Part shown: piece by piece, positions 45,131 through 55,745 of the stretch
Numbering within the stretch: the stretch's first letter is position 1
Layout of the letters: every line of letters begins with the position of its first letter
The notes under the pieces: generated by a model
What the model was told of the DNA's origin: nothing
The model's input: the letters and a program-made list of their open reading frames with translations, nothing else
Databases searched by the model: none
NCBI GenBank assembly: GCA_000320605.2
Contig: KB445793.1
Span: 2,438,803 to 2,502,802 of the forward strand
Source of the DNA: Gelatoporia subvermispora B
Taxonomy: Eukaryota; Basidiomycota; Agaricomycetes; Polyporales; Gelatoporiaceae
Length of the DNA stretch: 64,000 bases
Direction: 5' to 3'
Position numbers and translations under genes: made by a program

Positions 45131-47474
45131 TCAAGCAGACTTGCAAGCCGCTTTGTGTTCGCTCCAATGTGACTTCTGGCAAACTCCATCGCAGTACCTA
45201 CACTCAGTGATCAGGTAAATGACATAATTTCGATGGCCGAACATATCACTGACCTCGTTCTCCCACAGCCTCCGCACTTCCTGAGCACAGCACTCGGGTT
45301 CTTGCACCATGAGCATCGATACAGTTCAATAGAGTTTGTGCTGATCCGTGGGTGCGTGCAGCGCTCAGGCACGTGGGTTTCTCCGTCCTCCATATGCAGA
45401 TTTTCAAGCCAAACGGCAAGATCGTCTTCTGCCTTCTCTGCGTCAACAAGCTGTTCATTCGTTACAGAACCGAGCGAGTCAAAGCGCGCGATTGTATCTG
45501 CCCATTCCTTGCTTGCGTCAGGGTATAGACGCAGAATCAGTTCTCGGGTCAGGCGCATCAGCGTTCGTTTCGGTGGATTTCCGAGGAAGGTAGCACATCG
45601 ATCAGCGAAGGAAATTTTGTTCATAATCGGCTGCGCAAAGGGCGAAAGTCATTACCGTGGATACGTCACAACAATTTAAGATTGACCTACCTTCAGCTCA
45701 TGTAGATCGGCGTCCAGTTCCGGGCCCCGAATGGCGAGCGTGAGTATGACAAGCCAATCTGCCATCGCACCTAGGTTGCGTGAATCCGGCGGTACGCTTG
45801 CAATGAATGCTTTAGCATCCTCATACGCCGACATCAAGAACGCAACACCCCGTTCAGACTCCTTTCCATCACCCTTCTCCTCCTGCAACGCACTGATTCC
45901 AAGGTTGCCCGCATGCTCGACAGCGCGCCATAGGAGGTAATTGCGCACAAATGGAGTAATCTGTTTGCACTTTAAACCCTTCTTTGTGCCACGCAAGCCC
46001 TGCTCATCGTTTGCGCCAAGTCCAAGAGGATAGTACGCGTAGGCGAGCTGTGGATTGCGCTGCATAGCCACTTGCCCGACCTCGATAGCGTCTGGGATGG
46101 ACTGCCGCATGATGTGATGCTTGATCTCGAGGATGTCAGCAGCATCCAGGTCGGCAGGTTTTCCGGTCGCACGGAGGGCCTTGGCACAGTGAAGCGGCGC
46201 GTCTCTCCAGCGCACAAATGGCAGACCGACGTCTTCCACCTTGATCTGTCCAGTCCGTGGGTCCTGCATCTGGAACGCGCCATCGCCGACAGAGTATTCG
46301 GTCCGTGTGATGAAGCTCGCGAGGGTCCTGCCAAGCGCACGAAGGTCGCCAGTTTGCACTACCTCCATCATGGCATTCTGGTACTCGCGCATCGTCGTGA
46401 GCGTGACGATCGTTTCGCATCTGTTGAAGCCGTAGTCCATCAAGTCATCAACGAGATTGTCCGGCCAGCGCCTTCCCGCAGTGGCCATCAGTTTTATAGG
46501 GTCCATGACGGGCCTGTCTAACTCGGCTTCGGAGTTGTGAAGGCGAATCAGTGCACCGATCGCACTACTCCGGGCGCATATATTTGTGCTTCGAAGACAG
46601 GCGACTAGGAACTTGAGCATGGAAGGCGTGTCTTTGCATTCCGTGGGGAACCGCAACGTTACACAGCATAGTAGGCTGAGAGCATGATCGATCATGTAAT
46701 GCGACGCAGAGGGGTTCTGGATGCATTTGATCGTGACTTCGAGGAGCTTTCGCATATCTGATGGCTTGATGACTTTCATGTTAAATTTGTCGTCACTGCC
46801 AACAGTAGTGCCGACACTATGCGCTAGGGTAACGATGCAGAGCTCCACGAGTTTTGTATCGTCTAATTGCTCCTCCATCAAACGGACTAGGCGTGGCGCT
46901 TCTTGTGCGATATCACGCCTTGCCTCGAACCCTCCATGATGCGTCACAGTAGAAAGAGCCTGGAGCGCGACATGTCGAGTCAATGCAATGTCAAGCAGAG
47001 GCACCAGTCTTGCCAGAAATCCTGAGAAGGTTCAATGTACTGATTGCACCTAGGCTGAAAAATTGTCACACACCTTCTTTGAACAATTTGTCTCTAAGAA
47101 TGGCATCAGCCGACATCTTCGCCCAGATACCAACGATGCCGCCCATAATTCTCGGGTTGTCTCTGTTCGAGGTATATGCCCTATCCAACTTCTTGTAAAT
47201 GTCGTTGAACTCAGAATGGACCTTCTTTAACCCGCTCCTGGTGCCGAGGTCTAGTTAGGACCACTTGCGTCAGTGACCTGCGCAACTTACGGGTGTCCCG
47301 GTGCTTACCAGGAAGTTCGAAGTAGTCGCACAACATGTGTACAGCAACATTCCAACTTTCTGAATTCTCTATGCCACTTGCAAACGTATCGGAGACCGAT
47401 TGCTGCAGTGTCCGCTGCGCAGATGTAGACGCTTTTGTCTTGCTTGCTTTGCCTTTGCTGCGGGGTCCCGGCAT
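45131..47474 (-). CDS. MYND-type zinc finger protein, copy D (intact)
   Basis: Exons 47474-47309, 47250-47074, 47021-45691, 45630-45254 and 45197-45131 give 705 aa. Exons 2 to 5 have exactly the lengths of copy B (177, 1331, 377, 67 nt), and the N-terminus (MPGPR) also matches B, so D and B may be the closest pair although they sit 36 kb apart in opposite orientation. The MYND finger is complete (CSWC, CGGC, YCDGVCQ, H, C). The lysine-rich N-terminus (SKGKASKTKAS) may be a nuclear signal. Family role unknown. Confidence 0.9.
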
Positions 47475-47817
47475 TTTGTCGGTGAACGTATGATGAGTTC
47501 AAATGAGCAAGGAGGGGCCCAAAGTTCTCTGAAAGCCGGCAGTGAGTTTCAGGGACTAGTGAGGTCTGGATTGAATTATCGAGCAGTTGAGATCAAAGCG
47601 CTGTCGCTGAGACAGGTCGCAAGGTGGAGACTCGGCGCGACTTTGGATTAGCTTTTCCACGCCACAACCGCGTCGCCGCTCGACATGATCCCTAGGCCGC
47701 TGTAGTGTTGAACCTACGTAGCAATTTGTCTTTGAGTTCTATTTTCGACGCTGCACTTCCTCATGGACCCCAGAAATATGGATGCCGGCAAATTGACTAA
47801 TGACATTTGACAATTGA
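47475..47817. other. Spacer, no gene seen
   Basis: About 340 bp between the start of copy D and the 3' remnant of copy E; presumably the promoter of D. Confidence 0.5.
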
Positions 47818-49165
47818 ATCTACACATATACACCCAACGCTGAGGAATATAGGCTTAGAATTATCTCTCTAGCCATCCGCAGCTGCGTCTTCTTGGGCGG
47901 ATACCCCATGAACGTTTAGATTTGATCGGTGAAGGCGTCCTGTCAAAAATAGACTGCGCGATGTGAGAAATCTCTCTTCTGTCGCATACTTTACAGATAC
48001 TCACCCTCAGTTCGTGCATGTCCGGTCATAGTCCTGGCCCCCGTACCCCAATGGTGAGAAGGACCAACTAGTTTAGGATCATGCCCATGTTGCGCTCGTC
48101 TGGGGGAGCATTGCTAATGAACACTTTGGCGTCCTCATACCCAGACATAAGCATTGCGACGTTCTCAATATGTGTGGTACCGTCTCGGAGGTCCCAGACG
48201 GTACTGACAGTAAGGACACCCGCTGGATCGATCCACCGCGCGCCATCGGAGGCGGTTGCGCACAAAGATTATGAGGCCCGTGAACTTCAAACCCTTCTTC
48301 GCCACACGCAGGCCTTCTGCGCGGTCTTCGCCTAATGTGATCGCATCATAAGCGTACGCCAAATTTGGGTTGCACGCAATAGCATTTTGAGCGAGGATGA
48401 CTGCATCCGACCAGCGTTCATTCATCTCCACGTACTTGGGCTCAAGTATGTCGACTGCATCTAGGTCGAACGGGATCCGCTTCTCGCGCAAGGCTGAAGC
48501 GCAGTGAGGTAGCGAGTTCACCCACATGACGAAAGGCAACCCTATGTTCTCTCGGTTATAGGTACCGGTCCTTTCGTCTAGAAACTCGAAAGTACCGCCC
48601 ATGATGGAATATTCCGACTGTATAATGAGAGTGATGAGAGCTTTTCCGAGGGTGTAAAAGTCGCGATCTAGTGCACATCGGAATATTACTCGCTGAAAGT
48701 CGCCTATGTTTCGCAGAGCCCTGGTGATGTTGCAATCCTGCCCAACGTACTCCTGGGTTGCTACGTGGGCGTTTTAGATAGCGTTGATGTGATCACGGAG
48801 GCCATGACCTCTCGAGGATCCTTCATGTGAATGTCGAATTCAATCAACGTAGTGAAGCCGGAACAATCCGGCGAGAGCTGCGTATCGGACGGGGACATTT
48901 GTGCTTTGCAGCCATGCGACAAGGAATGTGAGTACTGCATGGTAGTCCTTGCATTCCTTGGGAAAATACACAGTAGTGCCCCCAAGCAGTGTGAGGGCAT
49001 GGTCCAAGCAGTAATGCGTGACCTCCAGCATTAGGAGTGTAGCAATGGTCAGCTTCAGCATGCTTCGGACATCCAATGTGCTGAAAGAATCGACACTTTG
49101 CATGACATCGCCCTCGACACTGAAATCAATGCTGTAGGCAAGCACAGAAATGCACAGCCCGGAAG
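47818..49165 (-). pseudogene. MYND-family copy E (truncated, frameshifted)
   Basis: Minus-strand pieces match, in order, the middle of exon 3 (LDHALTLLGGTTVYFPKECKD, about 49010), its second half (FEFLDERTG...GLPFVMWVNSLPHCA...VAKKGLKF, 48602-48200), its end (MSGYEDAKVFISNAPPDERNMGM) and the start of exon 4 (TFMGYPPKKTQLR, about 47900). The frame changes between pieces, a stop interrupts exon 4, and neither the N-terminal exons nor the MYND finger is present. It is tandem with copies C, D and F. Confidence 0.85.
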
Positions 49166-49401
49166 CGGTGAAGATCCGAGTGCCATGACTTTGTTACATA
49201 TCGGTCGAGCTACAGAAACGTTCAAGTTGTGTAGGAGCTGAGCACTGATATCGAACCAGGTTCCAGATATTCATACACTTGATGCACTATCTGACAGTGA
49301 AGAACATGGGTGTCATACTTGGTATGGACAACACTCTCAGGAACAGAACGAAGTACAATCAAGGAAGTCAAAAAGCTGTACACCTTTGTCGTCAAGGCCA
49401 C

Positions 49402-50290
49402 TCAGCAAGCTCTGCAGGCCACCTTATGCTCTTTCCAGTGCAGCTTCTAAGTTCTGACAACTGACATCACAATACCTGGATGCACATGTAAACTCGACCT
49501 ATTCTCAAATTGATCGCTACGTACCTGGCGTTCTTGCATTGTCCACATTTCATGAGGACTGCGCTAGGGTTACCGCACCACCACTGGCAGCGATACAGCT
49601 TGATTAAATTTGTACTGATCTGCGAGTGTGAGTAACATGATGGTTGCTCAGGGGGAGACGGCTTCTCGAAGAGAGGTGTGGCGATGGGAGGGTGTTCCAA
49701 CCATCCGACAAGGGTGTCCTGAGTCATTTCAGGACCGATAGGCTGCTCCGTGGCTCCGCCGAATGGAGCCCAATTGAAGCGCGACACGGCATTTCCCTAC
49801 TGCTCAATTGCCGTGGGGTACAGGTCGAATATGAGCTCTCGTATCATTTGCGTAGTCGTTCCTCCTGTCTTAGGGAAGCAGAGAACATCCCTGAGACGGT
49901 CTGGAAGGACAATTTTGTCCAACAGTGGCTGTGATGTAGTGTAAGCTTTTGTCAATCAAGTTGATCCAAAATCGACTCACTGCTAGTTCATGCAGATCAA
50001 GCTTGGATTCTAATCCTCGGAGAGCAATGCTTAAGATGATAAGCCAGGTCAGCACTTCACTCAGATGCTCTGAATCGGGCGGGGCATTTGTAACAAACGC
50101 CTGCGCGTCTTCGTACGCGGACCATAGGAATGCGATTGACTTTGTGCAGACTTCGCGCCTTGCATACGGGTCATCTAGGATCATGATGCCTATAACGCCA
50201 GCATGGTATACCGCATGCATTTGTAATTCGCGACGGACGAAGTCAGAGATATCGGTGCACTTCAGTCCCTTTTTGGCTGAGCGGAGGCGG
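49402..50290 (-). pseudogene. MYND-family copy F (5'-truncated, MYND frameshifted)
   Basis: Homology starts abruptly at 50290 within the TPR-like segment (DGRLRSAKKGLKC), runs through the end of exon 3 (SAYEDAQAFVTNAPPDSE) and a degraded exon 4 with an internal stop, and reaches a MYND finger. There CQWWC has one extra residue versus CSWC, and a frameshift follows YCDVSCQN before HWKEHKVACRA. The 5' break coincides with a foldback sequence at 50287-50455. Not functional. Confidence 0.83.
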
Positions 50291-50455
50291 CCATCAGGAA
50301 AACATCGCGTTGACTTTGACACCTTCTACCTGCCTTTCGAGGCTTGCTGGCGCCTTCACTGCCCTGTTGCGCGCCAAAAAGGCTTCAAAGTCACGCCCAA
50401 GGACCCCAAAGGCAGGCAAGTAAAATCGATGTTTTCCTGATGGGCCATCTCTTCT
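50287..50455. repeat. Small foldback (inverted repeat) at the 5' break of copy F
   Basis: CCATCAGGAAAACATCG at about 50291 recurs inverted near 50437. The arms continue with partial similarity (TACCTGCCTTTCGAGG versus TGCCTGCCTTTGGGG), and the left arm has about 12 extra bases. The central 60 bp is unique. It resembles a very short MITE or a break-repair product. Confidence 0.6.
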
Positions 50456-50854
50456 AGACCTGCTGCGCCACCAGCAACTCAACCGTCCACCGCTGGGCGT
50501 CCGAACTCAGCTTTCGGGAAAAGAAAGTGACCACATGTCGTGAACAGATCTGAACGGGATGACGACGAATCAGTGTCTTCTCGCCCAAAGCGTAGACATA
50601 TCGCATCAGCAGCTGCCGATAATTTGTCGCAGTCGATGAGCACAGTGCGTCGTGGTAGAATCAGGCAGTGAGCGTCGTGCAATTCCCATATGAGAGAGGA
50701 AATTGATCATTGGTTAGTTTCATCTTGTGTGATAACTTGATGTCTGCCTCACATGATGTAGGCTTTCATCTACACCGTCCTATATCCTCATTTTCTGTGA
50801 ACGTAAGGTCCCGCATCTAGTCTGAGACGTCGCTGTTGGGCTCAAAGATGCTAG

Positions 50855-52087
50855 GTCGAGACTGGACGGCATGATGATGAATTCTTTGTATCGGTCAGAG
50901 ACACCGAGGGCTGGTTGCACTCGGTTGAAATTGAGTCGTCCAACTTCAATCAGAGACGTGAGTTGGGCCTGCTATCCGAGGTACGTTACTTTGAATTGCG
51001 ACATGTCTGCAGGTCTATCATGTCGCTAAGGCGAACTCAGGTCTCTGCAGTATGCCATTGGAAGACGAGATTAGTGTATGTCAGCTGAATATCAAAAGCA
51101 ACTAATCCTGATACGCCGACACTTGCAGCGCTGCATCTTTTGGAACACCATGCAAACTAGTCGTCGGGCATATACGGAGAGACGAATATGAGTGCGTGGT
51201 TTGCACATTTATGAAGCCGACGCGTTGATTTGATAGAGGGGCCTGGCAGCTGCTTCACCTCCCAGAATACATATACGACGTGCGTACCGCACACCTCTTT
51301 CGGAATAGGCTGGTCCTAGGTACGCGGTTTTAAGGCTTAATCGGCGACCTTGCACTTATTCATTGTGCCAGGAGCTGCGAAAAGAGGAGTTCTCATCCCA
51401 GACCTCGATGCTAGCGTGCACACCGTGAATCTCAGTACTGAGAGCAGTGATGTCTTGGCTGTCCACCAAGACGAAGTAAGGCTCTTGTCGAAGTTGATAG
51501 TATATTGTTCATCATTGTTTCCAGCATCTGGTGTATATCGGTGCTCGTAATGGCTCAATTGGCCGCTGTGACATTCGTATAATGTCTTGCAAGGGCTGGC
51601 GATCACTGCTGCCCGAACAATCCGGACACGGCTCGGTTCTTCATCTTGATGTGGTGCGCGAGTGGCAACTGCTTGTCAGTACAGTCAAGGGCGATATGAG
51701 TGTTCAACCCTCATGCACGTTCAGGTAAATGTCTCATACAGATCGTGCAGTTGAAGACGTATGACTTGCGATTCGTGCGCAATGCGACACCGCTGCTACA
51801 ATTCCTGGGACACGTAAACTCATTCACACTGAAACTGGTATGTGTCAAGTACTAATCACTCATACAAGCCACTTGACCAGCTTTCCTCTGACTAGGGCAT
51901 AGCAGTAGATCCAGCACACGAAGTCTTATTTGCTGCCGGGCAAGACCAACATATTCGTGCCTGGTCACTTCATGATGGCGCGCCCCTGGACCCAGGCCGC
52001 ATCTCAAACAGCCACAGTCGGCGACAGCTTTTAGATCAGGCAACGCCGAGCTTCCGCGCGCTCTCCAGGTCCGGAGGAGTTATCTGA
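50855..52087 (+). CDS. WD40 protein, DCAF4-like (partial at 5' end)
   Basis: Short exons from an acceptor at 50854 to TGA 52085-52087. Late repeats carry DCAF4/WDR21 signatures: VYIGARNGSIGRCDIR, a GHGSVLHLDVV..WQLLVSTVKGD segment, TYDLRFVRNATPLLQFLGHVNSFTLKL, then LGIAVDPAHEVLFAAGQDQHIRAWSLHDGAPL. DCAF4 proteins are substrate receptors of CUL4-DDB1 ubiquitin ligases. The usual N-terminal segment and a start codon were not found; upstream lies the foldback and MYND pseudogene F, so the 5' end may be lost. One junction (near 51700) is uncertain. It could be functional with a missed first exon, or a decayed copy. Confidence 0.65.
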
Positions 52088-53211
52088 ATTCTGACTTATG
52101 GGCAGCTCGATTCGATTCTAGGGCCTAGACTGTCTGCATCTGCTCGACACCCTATCTCGATTCTCACATGGATTGCGATGCAGTCGTGCCGGATACACAC
52201 GCATACCTCCTATGTCAATGGCCTGAGGTCGTCAGAAAATGGTCTGGGTTGGCATTGCTATCGAGACGTCAGCGCGTCAGCAAGGACCCACAAGGCGGCC
52301 CTCTGGAAGCTGTTGCGTCTATATTCGTCCATTCGACCAACCTCTCTCTGCTGGCAAAATACTCGAGTCGCTCGCCGATGCACCGTATTTCTCCTCTTTC
52401 CAGGATTCCCACCAAGCATCCGCACCCACCAAATACGCGGATCGACGTGCTCTCGAGGCCCGCAAGAAGCCACCGGGATCCAACGATGCTCGTCTGCAGA
52501 TCTGCGGTCCTTCCGGAATCTTTCCGCAACTGATGATAGGTGTCGTGTACGGTGTTTGCAATGATTACAGCTGCTACTATTCTGGTGCCGAGAGGGACAA
52601 CATTGTACGAGGGTCCGGAGCCGCAGAGTTGCGTGACGCAGCTCGCGAGCACGAAACTCACTGACAGCAAGAGTAACTCAGCTGCGTTCGAAAAGCTGCC
52701 AGCTAATTACGCCGGAGATCTTGTTGATCGGCAGCTACCGTGGTCCGTCGCCCATGCTACACATAGTGAGCAATTTGTAAGCAATACATGACGGTCTACC
52801 ACACTACCGTCTACCGCAGGCCGCGCTTCATACAGTTCCACGTCAGGAGCGCACCGCTAGAGCATCTCGGTATGCGTATTCATCTTTGCTTCATCCACTC
52901 AACTGCGCCCAGACATTCATGCGTATGGTGTCCGCCATAGCGCACGGATTCTATCAACGTTCGCATTGCCCGGACTAGATTTGTTTCCTCAGCTCCTTGT
53001 CTTCCGCACACGCCCTACATCCTGCCTGAATGTTCATTCGGTGGCCTGCGCTGCTGGATATATGTTTTGTAAAAGTAGTGTACATGTCGAGAGTATCGCA
53101 ATATTTTCCAGCGCGATGGAAGCCACTGCATCAGAATTCGCGGAGAGCACAGTCCAGGCTGACTTGTCACCTATATGCGAATAGGAGAATATATAGCCAA
53201 TCTAAGATCGT
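52088..53211. other. 1.1 kb without a recognised gene
   Basis: Overlapping frames of 60-140 codons on both strands (for example 52239-52664 plus, 52269-52670 minus). None shows a family motif or codon pattern that stands out. Confidence 0.45.
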
Positions 53212-53839
53212 TCAAGGTTTCGACTTCGTTGTGGAGTTAACGCCGCCCAGCAATCCATCTACGTCTAACTTGCCAGCCGCTGTTTTGATATGACGGTCGG
53301 CTATGCCAGCTAATCCCTGGTATACATCGCCAATCTTGCCCTCGTCAAGTAGACCAGGTAAACCCTGTGCACGTAAATACTCATTTGCCAGAAAGAACAC
53401 TGACAACGTATGAGCATGAGAACTCCCGACAATGAAACAACGATGAAGGAACTACGAATGTACCTGTCCGCTTATTGCCATCCATGAAGGGGTGCCCTAT
53501 AGAACTTAAATTAGGAGTTGTAGACACGAAGTAAGGGCAAGTCTCACCTCTCATAATGCCGAACGAAAGCGTAGCAGCGAGGTACGGTGCATTCCGGTGG
53601 GGCTCATATGTAGATACGTGCAACGGTCGAGCCAAGGCTGACTCGAGCTCATTTGGTTTCACCAGCTGAGACTGTGCAGGTTGCACAATCTGGGCATTGA
53701 TACGACATGCGTATTCAGAAGTAAAGAGACGAGCAAGACGGACAGCATGGGCAGCCATCGCAGGTCTTGCGCTGGTGCAGGGTAAGCTTATCGGAGGCAC
53801 GGTGAGAGATTGGAAACGGTGTTTTCCCATGGTCAGCAT
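53212..53839 (-). CDS. Fic/Doc family protein 1
   Basis: Exons 53839-53548, 53496-53464 and 53399-53212 give 170 aa (167 if the second ATG at 53830 is used). The short middle exon encodes the Fic active-site loop HPFMDGNKRT (His99 catalytic base, Asp103 for Mg2+, then GNKR for the phosphates). A Doc-like helical region comes before it (ELESALARP) and after it (FFLANEYLRA). Fic proteins transfer AMP or phosphate from nucleotides to hydroxyls of target proteins; Doc is a phage toxin that phosphorylates EF-Tu. No [S/T]xxxE[G/N] inhibitory helix is seen in cis. A second Fic gene lies 1.1 kb away. Target unknown; origin by old bacterial transfer is plausible. Confidence 0.85.
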
Positions 53840-53909
53840 GTGACGAAGTTAGCAAGTGTGATGACAGCCGATCGAGTTCGATCACAGTCTGAGGCCAACA
53901 TCTGGCATC
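53840..53909. promoter_or_regulatory. 70-bp divergent promoter, Fic 1 / 108-aa gene
   Basis: Only 70 bp separate the two divergent start codons, so expression of the two genes is probably linked. Confidence 0.55.
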
Positions 53910-54293
53910 ATGCTCTTACTGCGAACTCTTCCTCGCATGCGCGGGCGTATTCTTGCTGTCCAACCCCAGTCAACTCTTAGCTCGAGCTCATCTGCTAAGG
54001 AGTACAAAGTCGTACTGGATGGCGAAACACTTTATGTAGACCAGGCCGTTGCTGAAGCTTTTGGATGGGATCCTGCTCAAAAAAAGAGCGTTTCGCTGAC
54101 GCTTAGCGGATGGGCACCGCACTACTTTGCCATTGCCCGTAGTGGCTCAGATAGTGGTACGTGGCAAATCGACTATTATACATCCTCCTGGCCTCACGAT
54201 GACACTGTATAAGACCTTCTTTCCCGTGCAACTGTCAAAAGCAGCCAGAACCCGAAAGTTCAAGAAATGCTGGAATATCTGAAAGACCGGTAG
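53910..54293 (+). CDS. Unrecognised 108-aa protein divergent from Fic 1
   Basis: Exons 53910-54156 and 54214-54293, GT-AG, 108 aa. A basic, Ser-rich N-terminus (possibly organellar) precedes a compact region (EYKVVLDGETLYVDQAVAEAFGWDP ... VSLTLSGWAPHYFAIAR) and a C-terminal helix (NPKVQEMLEYLKDR). I do not recognise the family. It lies between two Fic/Doc genes and shares a 70-bp promoter with one. This recalls a toxin with a small partner protein, but an antitoxin role is only a guess. Confidence 0.65.
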
Positions 54294-54975
54294 ACGTTGT
54301 GGAGATAAGTAAGTATGCTCAGTACGCTCTCGTGCCGATACTTCATCGCTCACATCGGTTGGTTCTGTAGAGTGTGGCGGAAGGTCTGCTGCAGAAGGGC
54401 CGTTTTGGTCGAAGCTAACGATCACATTCGTCCCACTGCGCTACTCATGCTTAATTGATACCTTACTGCTATGCTGGTGCCCTACTCCTTGCTCAATCTG
54501 ATCTGTAATTTATACTGCGCCTTCCGCTGAACAGCATTGGGGCCAAATGTAGTCAATCTGTTCTGTTTCCGTGGGTCAGATAATCTGCGGTACGGCAGAA
54601 TTATAGGATATCCACGACAGTGTGCGAAGAAACCGTGTCTTTTGGAAAGCCAGGCCTGTGCGCTGACATGTCTCGATCTACCGCAAGTTGCACTTCTTGT
54701 CCGGGGGCGAGTGAGTCATACCGTTGGTCGGGCCTGAATAACTCCATATAGCGCTCATTCCCATACTGATCTTAGGTGAAGATCCCGATTTACCATAAAC
54801 ATGTATTTGGTTCGTGCAGGTGTTGTGGGCGATACCCCTCGGAACAACAATAAACTGATGTTCCAGATTCTGTAGTTCTGTCTGCACGTCCACAAGATCA
54901 GCCAGTCGGATGCACATTGGTACAGCCTATACGAAGCCACAACACATGTCGCCAACGCCTCGAGGTCCATCCTAA
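54294..54975. other. Region upstream of Fic 2, no clear exon
   Basis: About 680 bp. The N-terminal exons of Fic 2 should be here, but I could not trace a consistent chain; the in-frame region before 54976 is closed by a TAA at 54973-54975. Confidence 0.45.
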
Positions 54976-55317
54976 TGGCGCCGCGACCGCGATCAACCGT
55001 CTCCCGCCTGGACGGCTCGATACAACCCTAATGCGCCCGTCCATCGTCTTGTGGCCGAGCTTGCCTACGGTATCATCATGAATCATCCATTTGCAGACGG
55101 GAACAAGCGTACAGCATCCCTGGCTGAGAACGAATATCTGCGCGGATACGGGGCTTGGCCCTTCGTCAACGCAGATCTGCAATACGCGGTCGCCCACATG
55201 CAGGCTATTGGCAGTGCCCACTCCCTTGTCGCCCAGAACGTCATGGACGTCGACGACTTGGCTAATGCTTATGCACAGGCTCTGGGCATGGTATGCGTCC
55301 ATTCTCTACGAACGTGA
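54976..55317 (+). CDS. Fic/Doc family protein 2 (C-terminal part; 5' end unresolved)
   Basis: An open frame includes YNPNAPVHRLVAELAYGIIMN, the active-site loop HPFADGNKRT (55084-55113; catalytic His, Asp, GNKR all present) and ENEYLRGYGAWPF followed by a helical C-terminus. The frame ends at 55317 if the donor at ALGM|GTATGC is not used; if it is, the reading continues towards the repeat at 55460. The upstream region normally carrying ..L.SALARP is missing or in unlinked exons. It could be a complete gene with unfound exons or a decaying copy. It is diverged from Fic 1. Confidence 0.65.
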   Translation, partial: WRRDRDQPSPAWTARYNPNAPVHRLVAELAYGIIMNHPFADGNKRTASLAENEYLRGYGAWPFVNADLQYAVAHMQAIGSAHSLVAQNVMDVDDLANAYAQALGMVCVHSLRT

Positions 55318-55745
55318 TATCTCGCTGAGCATCATACACAGTAATTGTTTCGCTTTCTATATCACTCGATGCTGAGAACATATATCTTGATTTCTCCTCA
55401 GAAGCAGCTGTTTCCACGTACTGCAAACCTTGTGTGTCCTAGTATTGATGAGTCCGGTCCGGTCCAGTCTTTGGACGCTCTCGGGTGGGACTGGTAACTG
55501 GACTGGAACCGGACTGCCTTCGGTCCTAAGGACCGGGACTGGGACTGCAGTCCTCCAAAGACTGCAAAAGACTGCAGTTCTAGACCAGTTGTAGTCGGTC
55601 CTAGACTTGTACCAGTCCTGAGTCAGTCCGGGCTGGTCGTGGTCAGTCCTCATCAGTCCTTAGTCAGTTCTCATTAGTTCTTAGTGGCAGACTACAGTAG
55701 ATAGAGATGTTGCTATGATAGATACCAAGCGAACAAAAATGTAAT
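55318..55745. repeat. hAT-type subterminal repeat block (GGACTG/CAGTCC-rich)
   Basis: Between about 55460 and 55680 the motifs GGACTG, CAGTCC, GGTCC and CCAGT recur on both strands many times within 220 bp, including GGGACTGGGACTGCAGTCC. Clusters of short inverted motifs next to the transposase end are typical of hAT elements, where they bind transposase. The exact terminal inverted repeat and 8-bp target duplication were not found. Confidence 0.6.

Noticed and set aside
54537..54737. 66-codon plus frame as N-terminal exon of Fic 2
   Set aside because: No similarity to the Doc N-terminal region and no frame-keeping splice to 54976.
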